DNA of 64,000 nucleotides from an uncultured Holophagaceae bacterium. Its GTDB lineage: Bacteria > Acidobacteriota > Holophagae > Holophagales > Holophagaceae. This document shows, one piece after another, positions 1-11,315 of the stretch (positions are counted from its first letter, which is position 1; each line of letters begins with the position of its first letter). The stretch lies in NCBI GenBank assembly GCA_903884655.1, contig CAISFO010000033.1, positions 62,001 through 126,000 of the forward strand, written 5' to 3'. The position numbers were made by a program, and so were the translations under genes. The notes under the pieces were generated by a model. That model did no database searches. It worked only from the letters and a program-made list of their open reading frames with translations, and was not told where the DNA came from.

Positions 1-462
1 GGCGGCCTGGTGCTGGGGGTCTGCAACGGCTTCCAGATCCTCTGCGAAGCCCAGCTGCTGCCCGGCGCCCTGCTGCGCAACGAGTCCCTGCGCTTCATTC
101 ACTCGGAGGTCCACCTGCGGGTGGAGCGGGCCGACCTGCCCTTCACCCGGGCCATGAAGCCGGGCGCCGTATTCCAGGTGCCCATCGCCCACGCGGAAGG
201 CAATTTCACCCTGGATCCGACCGACCTGGTGGATCTGGAAGCCCGGGGCGGCGTGGTCTTCCGGTATTGCTCGCCCAAAGGTGAGATCGGCGCCGACCAC
301 GTGCCCAACGGCGCCATGAACGGCATCGCCGGGATCGTGAATGTCCGGGGCAACGTGCTGGGCATGATGCCCCACCCGGAGCGGGCCGTGGACCCGAAAC
401 TCGGCTCCACCGGAGGCCTGGGCATGTTCCAGAGCCTCCTGGAGGCCTTCGCCAGGGCCTGA
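1..462 (+). CDS. purQ: Phosphoribosylformylglycinamidine synthase, glutaminase subunit (PurQ), 5' truncated by window edge
   Basis: LGVCNGFQIL nucleophile-Cys motif and C-terminal MMPHPERAVDP motif typical of PurQ class I amidotransferases. Confidence 0.93.
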   Translation, partial: GGLVLGVCNGFQILCEAQLLPGALLRNESLRFIHSEVHLRVERADLPFTRAMKPGAVFQVPIAHAEGNFTLDPTDLVDLEARGGVVFRYCSPKGEIGADHVPNGAMNGIAGIVNVRGNVLGMMPHPERAVDPKLGSTGGLGMFQSLLEAFARA

Positions 463-568
463 CCAGGGTCACAAATTCAAGGCCTGTGAAAATCTTAGGC
501 CACGAAGAAAAATTTCCTGTCATTCTTTCCGGTATGCCTCGTCAGGCATCACTTTTTATTCCTGGACC

Positions 569-1426
569 ATGAGCGACGCCGAATCCAAAAACCTCCAGAC
601 CTACACCAGCGGACCACTCCGCCTGGCCGTGCTGAAACGGGACCCTGTCCCCGCCAAGATCCTTCCTGCGCGGGACGCGTGGACCCTGCTCCAGCCCACC
701 CATGCCGTCCGCGTTTGCACCGGCGAGGATCGCGAAGAGGGCGTCATCCGCTCTGGCGATCTGGCACTCCTGCTGCCGGGCTTCGGGCACACACTCAAGC
801 GCCACCACTCCAATACCCCCTTCGGCTTCACGGCGCTGTTCATGGAAGGCCCTTTCCCCGAGCCGCTGCTGTCCTCCCTGCAGCACCCGCCCCGCAAGTG
901 GCAGGAAGCCAGCTTCGCCGTGCTGCGCAGCCTCAGTCTCAAGCAGCTCTTCAGCATCTTCAGCCAGGAGCTGGCCAATCCAGACGGCGTCCAGCTCATG
1001 ACCCGCGAGCTGTTCCTCATCCTCCTGGGCGCCGAGCTCTCCCGCCTCACGGAGAAGGAGGACCGCGGCCGCTTCCCCTACCGCCTGAACCGCTCCACGC
1101 TGCAGCTGGTGCTGGATCACATGGAAGTCCACCTGGGCGCCAAGAACAGCGTGCCCGAGCTGGCCACCATGGCACGCTGCACCCCGGACCACTTCATCCG
1201 CCTGTTCCGCGAAGCCACCAGCACCACGCCCCACCAGTACCTCATCGAGCGCCGCCTCCAGCGCGCGGTCACCCTGCTGGCCAACGGCGAGCGGCCCGGG
1301 GACGTGGCGAAGATGCTCGGCTTCTACGATGCCAGCGCCTTCACCCGCGCCTTCAAGCGGCGCTTCGACGTGCCGCCCAGCGAGTACGCCCAGGAAGCCT
1401 ACGAGCGGCAGTTCCCCAAAAAATAG
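569..1426 (+). CDS. AraC-family transcriptional regulator
   Basis: C-terminal AraC HTH (MARCTPDHFIRLFREATSTTPHQYLIERRLQRA...MLGFYDASAFTRAFKRRFDVPPSEY). Confidence 0.9.
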   Translation: MSDAESKNLQTYTSGPLRLAVLKRDPVPAKILPARDAWTLLQPTHAVRVCTGEDREEGVIRSGDLALLLPGFGHTLKRHHSNTPFGFTALFMEGPFPEPLLSSLQHPPRKWQEASFAVLRSLSLKQLFSIFSQELANPDGVQLMTRELFLILLGAELSRLTEKEDRGRFPYRLNRSTLQLVLDHMEVHLGAKNSVPELATMARCTPDHFIRLFREATSTTPHQYLIERRLQRAVTLLANGERPGDVAKMLGFYDASAFTRAFKRRFDVPPSEYAQEAYERQFPKK

Positions 1427-1441
1427 CTGGTGTACCTGCTC

Positions 1442-1475
1442 CAAAAATGGGCGCCACCCGGCGCCCATTTTTTTT
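1442..1475. terminator. Bidirectional intrinsic terminator between convergent genes
   Basis: Hairpin AAAAATGGGCGCC-ACCC-GGCGCCCATTTTTTTT. Confidence 0.85.
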
Positions 1476-1485
1476 CAACAAAGCG

Positions 1486-1854
1486 CTATTTGGCGGCCTT
1501 CTCGGTCACGGCCTTGGCCTTGGTGGCGCCCTTTTCGGCAGCTTTCTTGGTCTTGGTCTTGGCCTTGTCGGATCCTGCCTTGGCGGCACCTTCACCCTTG
1601 GCCGTGGCAGCCTTCACCTTGTCGGCCCCGCCCGGGACCTTGTCGGCCTTGGCAGCAGCCTTGGCATCAACCTTGGCCTTGGCGTCCGCGGCCTTCTGAT
1701 CGGCCTTGGCCTTGGTGGCTTCGGCCTGGGCATCAGCCTTGGCTTTACCTGAATCGACGGCGGCATCGGCCTTGGCCTTCAGCTCCTCTTTGGAAGGAAT
1801 CTGAGCGGAAAGCGCCAGCGTGGCGCAGAGCAGGACTGGAACCAAAAGCTTCAT
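1486..1854 (-). CDS. Secreted Lys/Ala-rich low-complexity protein
   Basis: Signal peptide MKLLVPVLLCATLALSAQ followed by KAKADAxA repeats; convergent terminator at its 3' end. Confidence 0.7.
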   Translation of the reverse strand: MKLLVPVLLCATLALSAQIPSKEELKAKADAAVDSGKAKADAQAEATKAKADQKAADAKAKVDAKAAAKADKVPGGADKVKAATAKGEGAAKAGSDKAKTKTKKAAEKGATKAKAVTEKAAK

Positions 1855-2131
1855 GGGGTTCTCCGGGGGGTGGGTTCAAGTGCAGGTGATGAAATCGCCC
1901 GTCAGGTTACTGTGGCAGGAGCCATAAAGCGAGGGGTTCGCCTCCTGGAACCGGCCCATTCAAAGGCCACTGCCCGGCCCATCATGCAGCCCTGTGGCCA
2001 TGGCCCACCCGCGATCGCCGCGCCCGAGCCTTGGAGCCACCCGGTGACCATCCGCCGGTCCCCGGCCATCCTTCGCCGATCCACAAGGGCCCAGCGGGGC
2101 TGGAAGCGCCATCCTGGCCCGGGAGGCTTCC

Positions 2132-2317
2132 ATGGCCGCATTCCTGCTCTGGCTCATCCTGCTGCTGGTCTGCTGGCCGCTGGCCCTCCTGGCGCTGGTC
2201 CTCTATCCGCTGATCTGGCTCCTGCTGCTGCCGTTCCGCCTCCTGGGCTTTGCCGTGGAGGGGGTGTTCGGGCTGGTGAAGGCCCTGTTCCTGCTGCCCG
2301 CTCGGCTCCTCCGTTAA
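2132..2317 (+). CDS. Small hydrophobic membrane protein
   Basis: 61-aa ORF, almost entirely Leu/Ala/Val with two predicted TM segments. Confidence 0.4.
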   Translation: MAAFLLWLILLLVCWPLALLALVLYPLIWLLLLPFRLLGFAVEGVFGLVKALFLLPARLLR

Positions 2318-2399
2318 ATTGGCGGCAGCGCCCGGAAGGACCGATATTGGCTCATGACGGACCCCTGCCCACCGAGGCTGGGCCGCATGGGAGGTCGTT

Positions 2400-2588
2400 A
2401 TGGATCTCTACCTGGACCACAAGGAAACGGAGCTGCTCACCCGGCTCCTGGATCGCTACCTCGAGGACATCCGGCGGGAAATCAACCATACCGACCGCGC
2501 CTCCTTCAAAGTGGCCCTCAAGTCGGATGAGTCCCTGATGCAGAACATCCTCACCCGACTGAAAACACCGGTCGCCCTGGGCATGTGA
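2400..2588 (+). CDS. Small conserved-looking hypothetical protein
   Basis: 62-aa charged, soluble, helical-looking ORF with GGAGG-like RBS (gggaggtcgtt ATG). Confidence 0.5.
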   Translation: MDLYLDHKETELLTRLLDRYLEDIRREINHTDRASFKVALKSDESLMQNILTRLKTPVALGM

Positions 2589-2591
2589 AGC

Positions 2592-3140
2592 CTAGCGAGC
2601 CGCCCAGCGTTCACGGACCATCAGGGCCAGCCGCCGATCCCAGGCTTGCTGGGCCACACGGTCCAGCATGTGTCTGGTCTCGGCATCATAGGTCTTTTCC
2701 AGAGCCACGTACTTCCCAAGGATCTGATCAAAGAGGCTGCGGATCTCTGAGTGGTACTGCGGTCCAAAAAGGCGTCCTGAGGCGGCCTGCTTGAATTCCA
2801 GGGCACAAAGTACACCCATGGTGTAGTGGCCTTGCTCATGGTTGAGCAGTTCTTCCTTCTTCGGATCCTTGGCCACGTAGGGTTTGACCCAGGATCGGTC
2901 ATCCAGCTGGTTCCAGACCTGGACATGGACCCGGAACCCCGTCCCTTCCTGCACCGGAGCGTCATAGCTGTAGTGGACGGACCAGTAGGTATAGGCATCA
3001 AAAGGGCGACTGGTTTCGGGAGCCCCCTGGAAATCAGCCCAGGCCAGCTTCCGGTTCTCGATCTGCCGGGGTGTCGCCGCAACGACCATGGAAGTGGCGA
3101 CCAGCATGGACAGGGCAGCAACGCATGGCTGTACCCTCAT
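2592..3140 (-). CDS. Putative secreted DUF922-like Zn-dependent protease-like protein
   Basis: Signal peptide; NHEQGHYTMG motif (HExxH-like HEQGH). Confidence 0.6.
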   Translation of the reverse strand: MRVQPCVAALSMLVATSMVVAATPRQIENRKLAWADFQGAPETSRPFDAYTYWSVHYSYDAPVQEGTGFRVHVQVWNQLDDRSWVKPYVAKDPKKEELLNHEQGHYTMGVLCALEFKQAASGRLFGPQYHSEIRSLFDQILGKYVALEKTYDAETRHMLDRVAQQAWDRRLALMVRERWAAR

Positions 3141-3541
3141 AGCCAGCGCCTGACATGCCGGGTATAGGCCTGGTAGTCATCCCCGAACTGGGCGCGCAAG
3201 CGGAGCTCTTCCCGCACGATGACGAGCCTGTCCAGGAGCAGGACCAGCGCCGGGACCAGCCCCAGAATCCACCCGGAATCCAGCAGGAACCCGAACCCGG
3301 CTAGGAGGGCCGAAAGGGCCACGTAAAGCGGATTGCGCGACCACCGGAAGGGGCCTGTGACTAGCAAGGCGGAGGCCACTCCATTGGGCTCGTGCGTGGT
3401 GCCCCGGCGCTTGAAGGTCAGCAGCCCCCAGGTCGCGAGGCTGACCGAGGCCAGCAGCAAGAAACACCCCACGGCCAGCCGGGAGATGAAGGACAGGCCC
3501 GTGCCCAGGGGAGTCACGAAGCCCAGCCCCCACCCCACCAA
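3137..3541 (-). CDS. Isoprenylcysteine carboxylmethyltransferase-family (PEMT-like) membrane methyltransferase; start uncertain
   Basis: GPFRWSRNPLYVALSALLAGFG ... REELRLRAQFGDDYQAYTRHVRRWL motifs. Confidence 0.75.
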   Translation of the reverse strand: MVGWGLGFVTPLGTGLSFISRLAVGCFLLLASVSLATWGLLTFKRRGTTHEPNGVASALLVTGPFRWSRNPLYVALSALLAGFGFLLDSGWILGLVPALVLLLDRLVIVREELRLRAQFGDDYQAYTRHVRRWL

Positions 3542-3622
3542 GAGGCATCCGAGAAACAGCAGAGGAGGCTGGGGGGACTTCCGAGGCTGGGACAGAAGAC
3601 CTCCGGAGGCTCGGACAGGAAT

Positions 3623-5923
<2,301 letters not shown>

Positions 5924-5981
5924 GGAGGCTCCGGAAGCCTTGATTCTACCGGGCCGGGGTCATGCGAACGAGGCTTGACAG

Positions 5982-7127
5982 TCAGCGGCCGGTCTCTTCC
6001 TTCTCCTTGGGCGCCATGGGCGATTCCCCGCCCTCGTAGGTGCGCCGCAACACGCCCTGGACCAGGCGCTGGAAGAACGTGCCCCGTTCGGGGTTGTAGA
6101 CGATGGAGATCGCGGCCTTCAGTTCGTTGCCCAGCTCCAGGAGCGCGCCCCCATCCACACTCGTCCCCAGGAGCATGAAGGGCGTCCGTCCCTGGATGGT
6201 CTCGGCCATGGTCTTGATTCGCCGGCGTTCATCCAGGCCGATGCTGGGCACGTGGTACAGCACCAGCGAGGGCCGCTGGTTGAGGGCGTCCTTCAGGGCG
6301 GTGATGGTGGGGGGAATCCGAGTGACGGGCTGCAACCCACCCAGCAGGTTCTGGAGGGATCCTTCCAGGTCTGCGTCAGCGGAGACCAGCAGCAGGCCCG
6401 AGGGGTTCCCCGTGGCGGGCCGACCCGCCCCGGCGGGAGCGGCCGTCTCCACGCCCCGCCGGGAGATGCGGTCCATGTCCTCCTCCCGCTTCTCGAACAC
6501 CCACCGGGAAAGAAGGTTCAGGACCTTGTCCTCGAGCTGAGGGCGGAATTCCACGCCAAAGGTGCGGCCATTCACGTGCCGCAGCTTCACCTTCGCGTTG
6601 ATGCGGATGTCATCCGTGACCTGGATGGTCACTGCCATCTCCTCGCCCACCACCAGCTCCCCCACCAGGAAGTCGCGGGTGCTGTAGATGCGGGAGCCGG
6701 TGGTGCTCAGGTCCACCAGGGTGCCCACGATCAGGTCGTATTTCGGGGTGCTGAAGGTGACGGGTATGCGGCCCACGCGATCCACCCGGTAGGCAGAGCG
6801 GTGGTCCTCCTCCTGGAGTCGGTCCGGCACCGCCAGGCGCAAGGTGCGCCGGCCATCGTGCATGCCGAAGCCCTTCAGCTCGGTGGGTGCCTCCAGGAAG
6901 CTGATGCCATGCGGGAAGCGCACCTTCAGCCCGGAGTTGCGCAACCCGTAGGTGGCATCTTCCCGACCCATGGTGGCGGCCACGTGGAACTCCTTGCCTT
7001 CCAGTTTCACGAAGGCGGATTCGAAGCGGAGGTAGGGCGTGACCAGGATCAGCAACTCCCGGCGCTCGCAGGCCCGGCGGAAGATGTCCGCGATGGTCTC
7101 CGAATTCCGGATCAGGTTGCCGGCCAA
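5982..7127 (-). CDS. PilZ-domain protein with C-terminal receiver-like domain; start uncertain (ORF open to 7208)
   Basis: RRSAYRV...LVDLSTTGSRI PilZ signature; C-terminal GLLLVSADADLEGSLQNLL... fold-like segment lacking a clear phospho-Asp. Confidence 0.7.
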   Translation of the reverse strand: MAGNLIRNSETIADIFRRACERRELLILVTPYLRFESAFVKLEGKEFHVAATMGREDATYGLRNSGLKVRFPHGISFLEAPTELKGFGMHDGRRTLRLAVPDRLQEEDHRSAYRVDRVGRIPVTFSTPKYDLIVGTLVDLSTTGSRIYSTRDFLVGELVVGEEMAVTIQVTDDIRINAKVKLRHVNGRTFGVEFRPQLEDKVLNLLSRWVFEKREEDMDRISRRGVETAAPAGAGRPATGNPSGLLLVSADADLEGSLQNLLGGLQPVTRIPPTITALKDALNQRPSLVLYHVPSIGLDERRRIKTMAETIQGRTPFMLLGTSVDGGALLELGNELKAAISIVYNPERGTFFQRLVQGVLRRTYEGGESPMAPKEKEETGR

Positions 7128-7201
7128 GGGTCCTCCATGGGTGTTCCTGCTTCCATCATGGATTCGGTCCCCTACACTGGATAGCTCTGCTTTCGGAACC
7201 C

Positions 7202-8863
7202 ATGACACCTCCCCGGACCCTTCTCGCCTACAGCGCCCCCCGGAGCGGCTTCGGGGACGAGTGGATGACTTTCCTGCCCATCGGTTTCGGCTACCTGCAG
7301 GCCATGCTCAAATCCAGGTCGTTTCCCTGCCGCCTGGCCAACCTGAGCGGGAAGGGCCGCAAGGAGGTCCTGGCCTACTTCCGAGCCCAGAATCCCGCCG
7401 TGCTGGGCGTTTCCATGTTCACCTTCAACCGGAAGCGCTCGTGCGAGCTGCTGGCCTGGGCCCGGGAGGCCTGCCCCGGCGCCATCCTCCTGGCCGGTGG
7501 CCCCCACCCCACACACCTGGCGGGCGAAGTCTTCGAGGACTGCCCGGCCCTGGACGCCATCGTGCAGGGCGAAGGCGAGACAACGCTGCTGGGGATCGTG
7601 GAGCGGTTGCGGACCGCTCCCCATTCGGAGCTCTGGAAGCGGACGCCGGGCCTGATCCTGCGGGAGGGTCCCACCCTGCCCCAGCCCCCGCTGGAAGACC
7701 TGGATACCGTGGGCATCCCCGCCGAGCATCTGGAGGCGGACTTCCTCGACCAGGTGGGCCAGCTGGCCTACCTCAGCACCAGCCGCGGTTGTCCCGCCAC
7801 CTGCAACTTCTGCAACACCCCGGAATTCTGGGGGACCTCCATCCGCTTCCGCAGCCCCGCCTCCGTGCTCCGCGAGCTGCGGCTGCTTCACGAGCGGCAT
7901 GGCCTCACCTACTTCAGCTTCCGGGATGACACCTTCACCGCCAACCGGGGCCGGGTGCTGGAGCTGATGGAAGGCATCCAGGTCAGCGGCCTGCACCCTC
8001 TCTGGAATTGCCAGAGCCGGGTGAACCTGGTGGACGAGGACCGCCTGGTGGCCATGAAACGGGCCGGCTGCGAGTTCATGCAGTTCGGCGTGGAACACGG
8101 CAGCGAGCGGGTGCTGGCCCTGCTGGACAAGGGCACGGACCTGCGGCACGCCCGCCGGGCTCTGGATCTGGTGCGCAAGGTGGGCATGAATGTGGGCATC
8201 TACCTCATCACCGGCATCCCCGGCGAGACCTGGGTCGATGTGGAAGAGACGGCCACCTTCATCCGCGACACGAGGCCCAGCGACTGCCAGATCAGTCCCC
8301 TGGCCCTCTATCCGGGCACCCGCATGTTCGACCAGTACCGCGCCGAGGGGCGCATCCAGCGGGACTTCTACCGGGTCAGCGGCGACGCGGAGATCTTCGC
8401 CAGGGTGGACGCGCACACGGAAAAGGCCCTGCGCCACCTGGATCAGGCCGCCCGGCGCGCCAAGGCCAGCTCCCGCTTCACACCCGCGGAATTTGCGGAG
8501 CAGAAGCGGTGGCTGGGCTTCTGCGCGGTCGCCAACCTGCTCTGCGGCGAGGCGGCCGAAGAGGAGCAGCGGTGGTCCGAGGCGGAGGCGGAATACACCG
8601 AAATCATCGCCCGGGAACCGGAGAATTCCTGGGGCTTCATGAAGCGGGCCGTGCTGAGAGAGAAGCTGGGACGGCTCGATGAGGCCCGGGCCGACCTCGG
8701 TGAGGTGCTGAACCTGGCCCCTGGGAACCCCGAAGCCATGGACCTGGCCACGCTTTGGGGAATGCAGCGGGGAAGGAGCAGGCCGAGGCGGCCTGCTCAC
8801 GGACCCACCGCCGAAATGAAAGGCGCCGAGACCTACCTGAACCGACCGAAGGCGCAGAAGTAA
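7202..8863 (+). CDS. B12-binding-domain radical SAM protein with C-terminal TPR-like region
   Basis: CxxxCxxC (SRGCPATCNFC), B12-binding-like N-terminus (LLAGGPHPTHL), TPR-like tail. Confidence 0.88.
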   Translation: MTPPRTLLAYSAPRSGFGDEWMTFLPIGFGYLQAMLKSRSFPCRLANLSGKGRKEVLAYFRAQNPAVLGVSMFTFNRKRSCELLAWAREACPGAILLAGGPHPTHLAGEVFEDCPALDAIVQGEGETTLLGIVERLRTAPHSELWKRTPGLILREGPTLPQPPLEDLDTVGIPAEHLEADFLDQVGQLAYLSTSRGCPATCNFCNTPEFWGTSIRFRSPASVLRELRLLHERHGLTYFSFRDDTFTANRGRVLELMEGIQVSGLHPLWNCQSRVNLVDEDRLVAMKRAGCEFMQFGVEHGSERVLALLDKGTDLRHARRALDLVRKVGMNVGIYLITGIPGETWVDVEETATFIRDTRPSDCQISPLALYPGTRMFDQYRAEGRIQRDFYRVSGDAEIFARVDAHTEKALRHLDQAARRAKASSRFTPAEFAEQKRWLGFCAVANLLCGEAAEEEQRWSEAEAEYTEIIAREPENSWGFMKRAVLREKLGRLDEARADLGEVLNLAPGNPEAMDLATLWGMQRGRSRPRRPAHGPTAEMKGAETYLNRPKAQK

Positions 8864-9037
8864 CGGGGAAGTGATAAGGCCTGCAAGCCGCGAGCGTGCA
8901 AGTGCCACGCACAGTGCGACGTCACAGGGAATCGCACAGCGCGGAACCCCGGGGGAGGCTTGGCAGACGCGCGGCTCCGCCGGGCGGATGCGCGGGGGTC
9001 CGGGGTTGGGCGCGCAGCGCGGAGCCCCCGGAGAGCA

Positions 9038-9580
9038 TCAATCCTCGTGCTTCAGGTTCGGGCTGCGTTCCAGGATTGTGAAGATCAGGCGCTCGAGTTC
9101 ATCCACCAGGAGGATGCGCAGGTTCGGGTCCTTCCGATCGCCACGACCCGGCTCGCCGCCACCCCTCAGCACGAAGAAGGGGCCGGACCGGTCGATCCGG
9201 GCGATCTGCTTCCAGAGCAGCCGCCCCGCCCCGAGCTTCCGCGCCAACGGAGTCGGAAGGGCGTTGTGCTCCACCGAGAGGCCCAGTTCATCGATCAGCA
9301 CCTGGGAACCCTCGACCATGAGGAGGCCCAGCAGGGTCCCCGCCAGCAGGAGGCTGCCGGCCACCACGGCACCGACGGCGGCCGTCACAGCGATCCAGAA
9401 GGACCAGGTGGGCTCGCCGGCGGACTCGGCCACCTTGAGGGAAGCCCGCAATACCGGCAACCGCTCCATGATCTGGGCCAGGGCCCGGACACCCACCAGC
9501 CAGGAACCGGCAAACAGCAGCATGGCCATGGCCCGTTGGGCGAAGGAAGGGCGGAAGACGAGGGGGCTGCCGACTGACAT
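9038..9580 (-). CDS. Hypothetical membrane protein
   Basis: ORF from ATG at 9580 overlapping the pyrF stop (ATGA); two hydrophobic segments. Confidence 0.6.
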   Translation of the reverse strand: MSVGSPLVFRPSFAQRAMAMLLFAGSWLVGVRALAQIMERLPVLRASLKVAESAGEPTWSFWIAVTAAVGAVVAGSLLLAGTLLGLLMVEGSQVLIDELGLSVEHNALPTPLARKLGAGRLLWKQIARIDRSGPFFVLRGGGEPGRGDRKDPNLRILLVDELERLIFTILERSPNLKHED

Positions 9581-10308
9581 CAGACGTTCTGCATCTCGGC
9601 CACGATGGCTTCCGCCGCCGCGGCGGGATCGGCCGCGTGAGTGATGGGGCGGCCCACCACCAGCCAAGTGGAACCATGCTTCAGGGCCTGGGCGGGGGTC
9701 ATCACCCGAGCCTGGTCCTGGGTGGCCGCACCCGTGGGGCGGATGCCGGGCGTGAGGCGGTGGAACCCTTCTCCGCAGGCTTCCCGGATGGCCGCAGCTT
9801 CCCAGGCGGAGCAGACGACCCCGCCACAGCCCGCCTGATGGGCCAGCCGCGCATAGGCCAGGGCGAGTTCCTCTGGAGTGTCCGCATGCCCCAGGGCCGC
9901 CAGGGCCTCTCGGTCTAGACTGGTGAGTACCGTGACCGCCAGCAGCTCGGTCTGTCCCCCCGCCTGCCGGTGGGCGCGGACGGCCTCCACCGCCGCCTCC
10001 AGCATGGCCGGCCCGCCCTGGGCATGGACGTTGATCAGGCGGGGATCCAGCTTCAGCAGCGCCTCGAGGGCCCGGCGGACCGTGGTGGGAATGTCGTGCA
10101 GCTTCAGATCGAGAAACACGGGGACCCTCGCCTGCAGGGCCTTCACGAAGGCGGGTCCCTCGGCGCAGAAGAGCTCCAGCCCCACCTTGAGCATGCCCAC
10201 CCGGCCCGACAGGCGCTCCGCCATGGCCAGGGCATCCTTCGCCGTGGCCACATCCAGGGCCACCACGAGGCGCTCGCGGGCGGTAAGGGTCGAGGCGGGC
10301 AAGGACAA
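9580..10308 (-). CDS. pyrF: Orotidine 5'-phosphate decarboxylase
   Basis: VALDVATAKDALAMAERL, FLDLKLHDIPTTV, TPGIRP motifs. Confidence 0.95.
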   Translation of the reverse strand: MSLPASTLTARERLVVALDVATAKDALAMAERLSGRVGMLKVGLELFCAEGPAFVKALQARVPVFLDLKLHDIPTTVRRALEALLKLDPRLINVHAQGGPAMLEAAVEAVRAHRQAGGQTELLAVTVLTSLDREALAALGHADTPEELALAYARLAHQAGCGGVVCSAWEAAAIREACGEGFHRLTPGIRPTGAATQDQARVMTPAQALKHGSTWLVVGRPITHAADPAAAAEAIVAEMQNV

Positions 10309-10358
10309 GGGGACTCCCGTATGATGCGGAGGACCATTCTGCCATCAAGGGACCCTCC

Positions 10359-11315
10359 ATGCCCCTCCCTCCGCCGCAATCCCCGCCCGCCATCGCCGTA
10401 CCCGCACCCAGCGGCCAGGAGGCGGAGGGGGCCCTGCTGGAAGCCTATGACTGGGGACGCCCGCTGCCGAAGGGCTCGGGCCTCAAGGGGCCGGTCGCCC
10501 TGGAATACCGGTGGCTGCAGGCCTCCGCCACGTTCGATCCCGCGCGGGATCTGCCTGCCAATCCCTTTGCGACGGGAGCGCGGCGGCAGGAGGCGGAGGC
10601 CCTCCGGCACCTGTTGAGGGCCCCCAGGGAGCGCCTGATGCAGGCACTGAAGGCCCTGCCCCTGAAGGAATCCGGAACGGCCCTGGCCCTCTGGCGCTGG
10701 GGCCAGGCCCAGGTGAGGTCCGGGACCTTAGATGCGGGGCTCCGGCGGACCTGGGAAGACCGCCTTCTCCGCAAGGGACCGGCCCTGACACGCGGGTACG
10801 CCCTGCGCCACGCCCTCTGCTGGGCCCTGGCCGAGCAGGACGAGGCCCGCTTCGCCGCTCTCCGGAACACCGCAGGCGATGGGGCTGCGGACTTCTCGGG
10901 CATGCAGCGGCTCTTCGGTCTGCTGGGCGGGCCTTCGCCCCTCTTTCGCCTGTGGGCCTTGCCGGGCCTGTCCTACCGGGATCTCTCGCTGGATCAACTG
11001 GGCGGGTCCCGTCTCTGGATCTGCCCCATGGAGGACGACCGCTTCCCGGTCCTGCCACCCGGCACCCGCTGGATCATCCCCAGCGCCGCTGGGGAACTGG
11101 ACGAGCGGGAGGCGAGCCTGCCTGAAACCATCCGGTCGGAAGCCAATGCAATCGCGGCCAGGCTCGAATTCGCGAAGCGCACCGCCTCCTTCGCGCCCAG
11201 CCGGCAGGCCTTCGAGCATCTGGGCCTGGTCTGGTTCCCCATCCTCATCGAACTGGACGACAAGGGGAACATTCAATCCGTGCGCATGGGGGATGCGGCG
11301 CCGCAAAAGCCCTAG
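10359..11315 (+). CDS. Hypothetical protein
   Basis: 318-aa ORF with consistent GC-rich codon usage; family not recognised. Confidence 0.6.
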   Translation: MPLPPPQSPPAIAVPAPSGQEAEGALLEAYDWGRPLPKGSGLKGPVALEYRWLQASATFDPARDLPANPFATGARRQEAEALRHLLRAPRERLMQALKALPLKESGTALALWRWGQAQVRSGTLDAGLRRTWEDRLLRKGPALTRGYALRHALCWALAEQDEARFAALRNTAGDGAADFSGMQRLFGLLGGPSPLFRLWALPGLSYRDLSLDQLGGSRLWICPMEDDRFPVLPPGTRWIIPSAAGELDEREASLPETIRSEANAIAARLEFAKRTASFAPSRQAFEHLGLVWFPILIELDDKGNIQSVRMGDAAPQKP

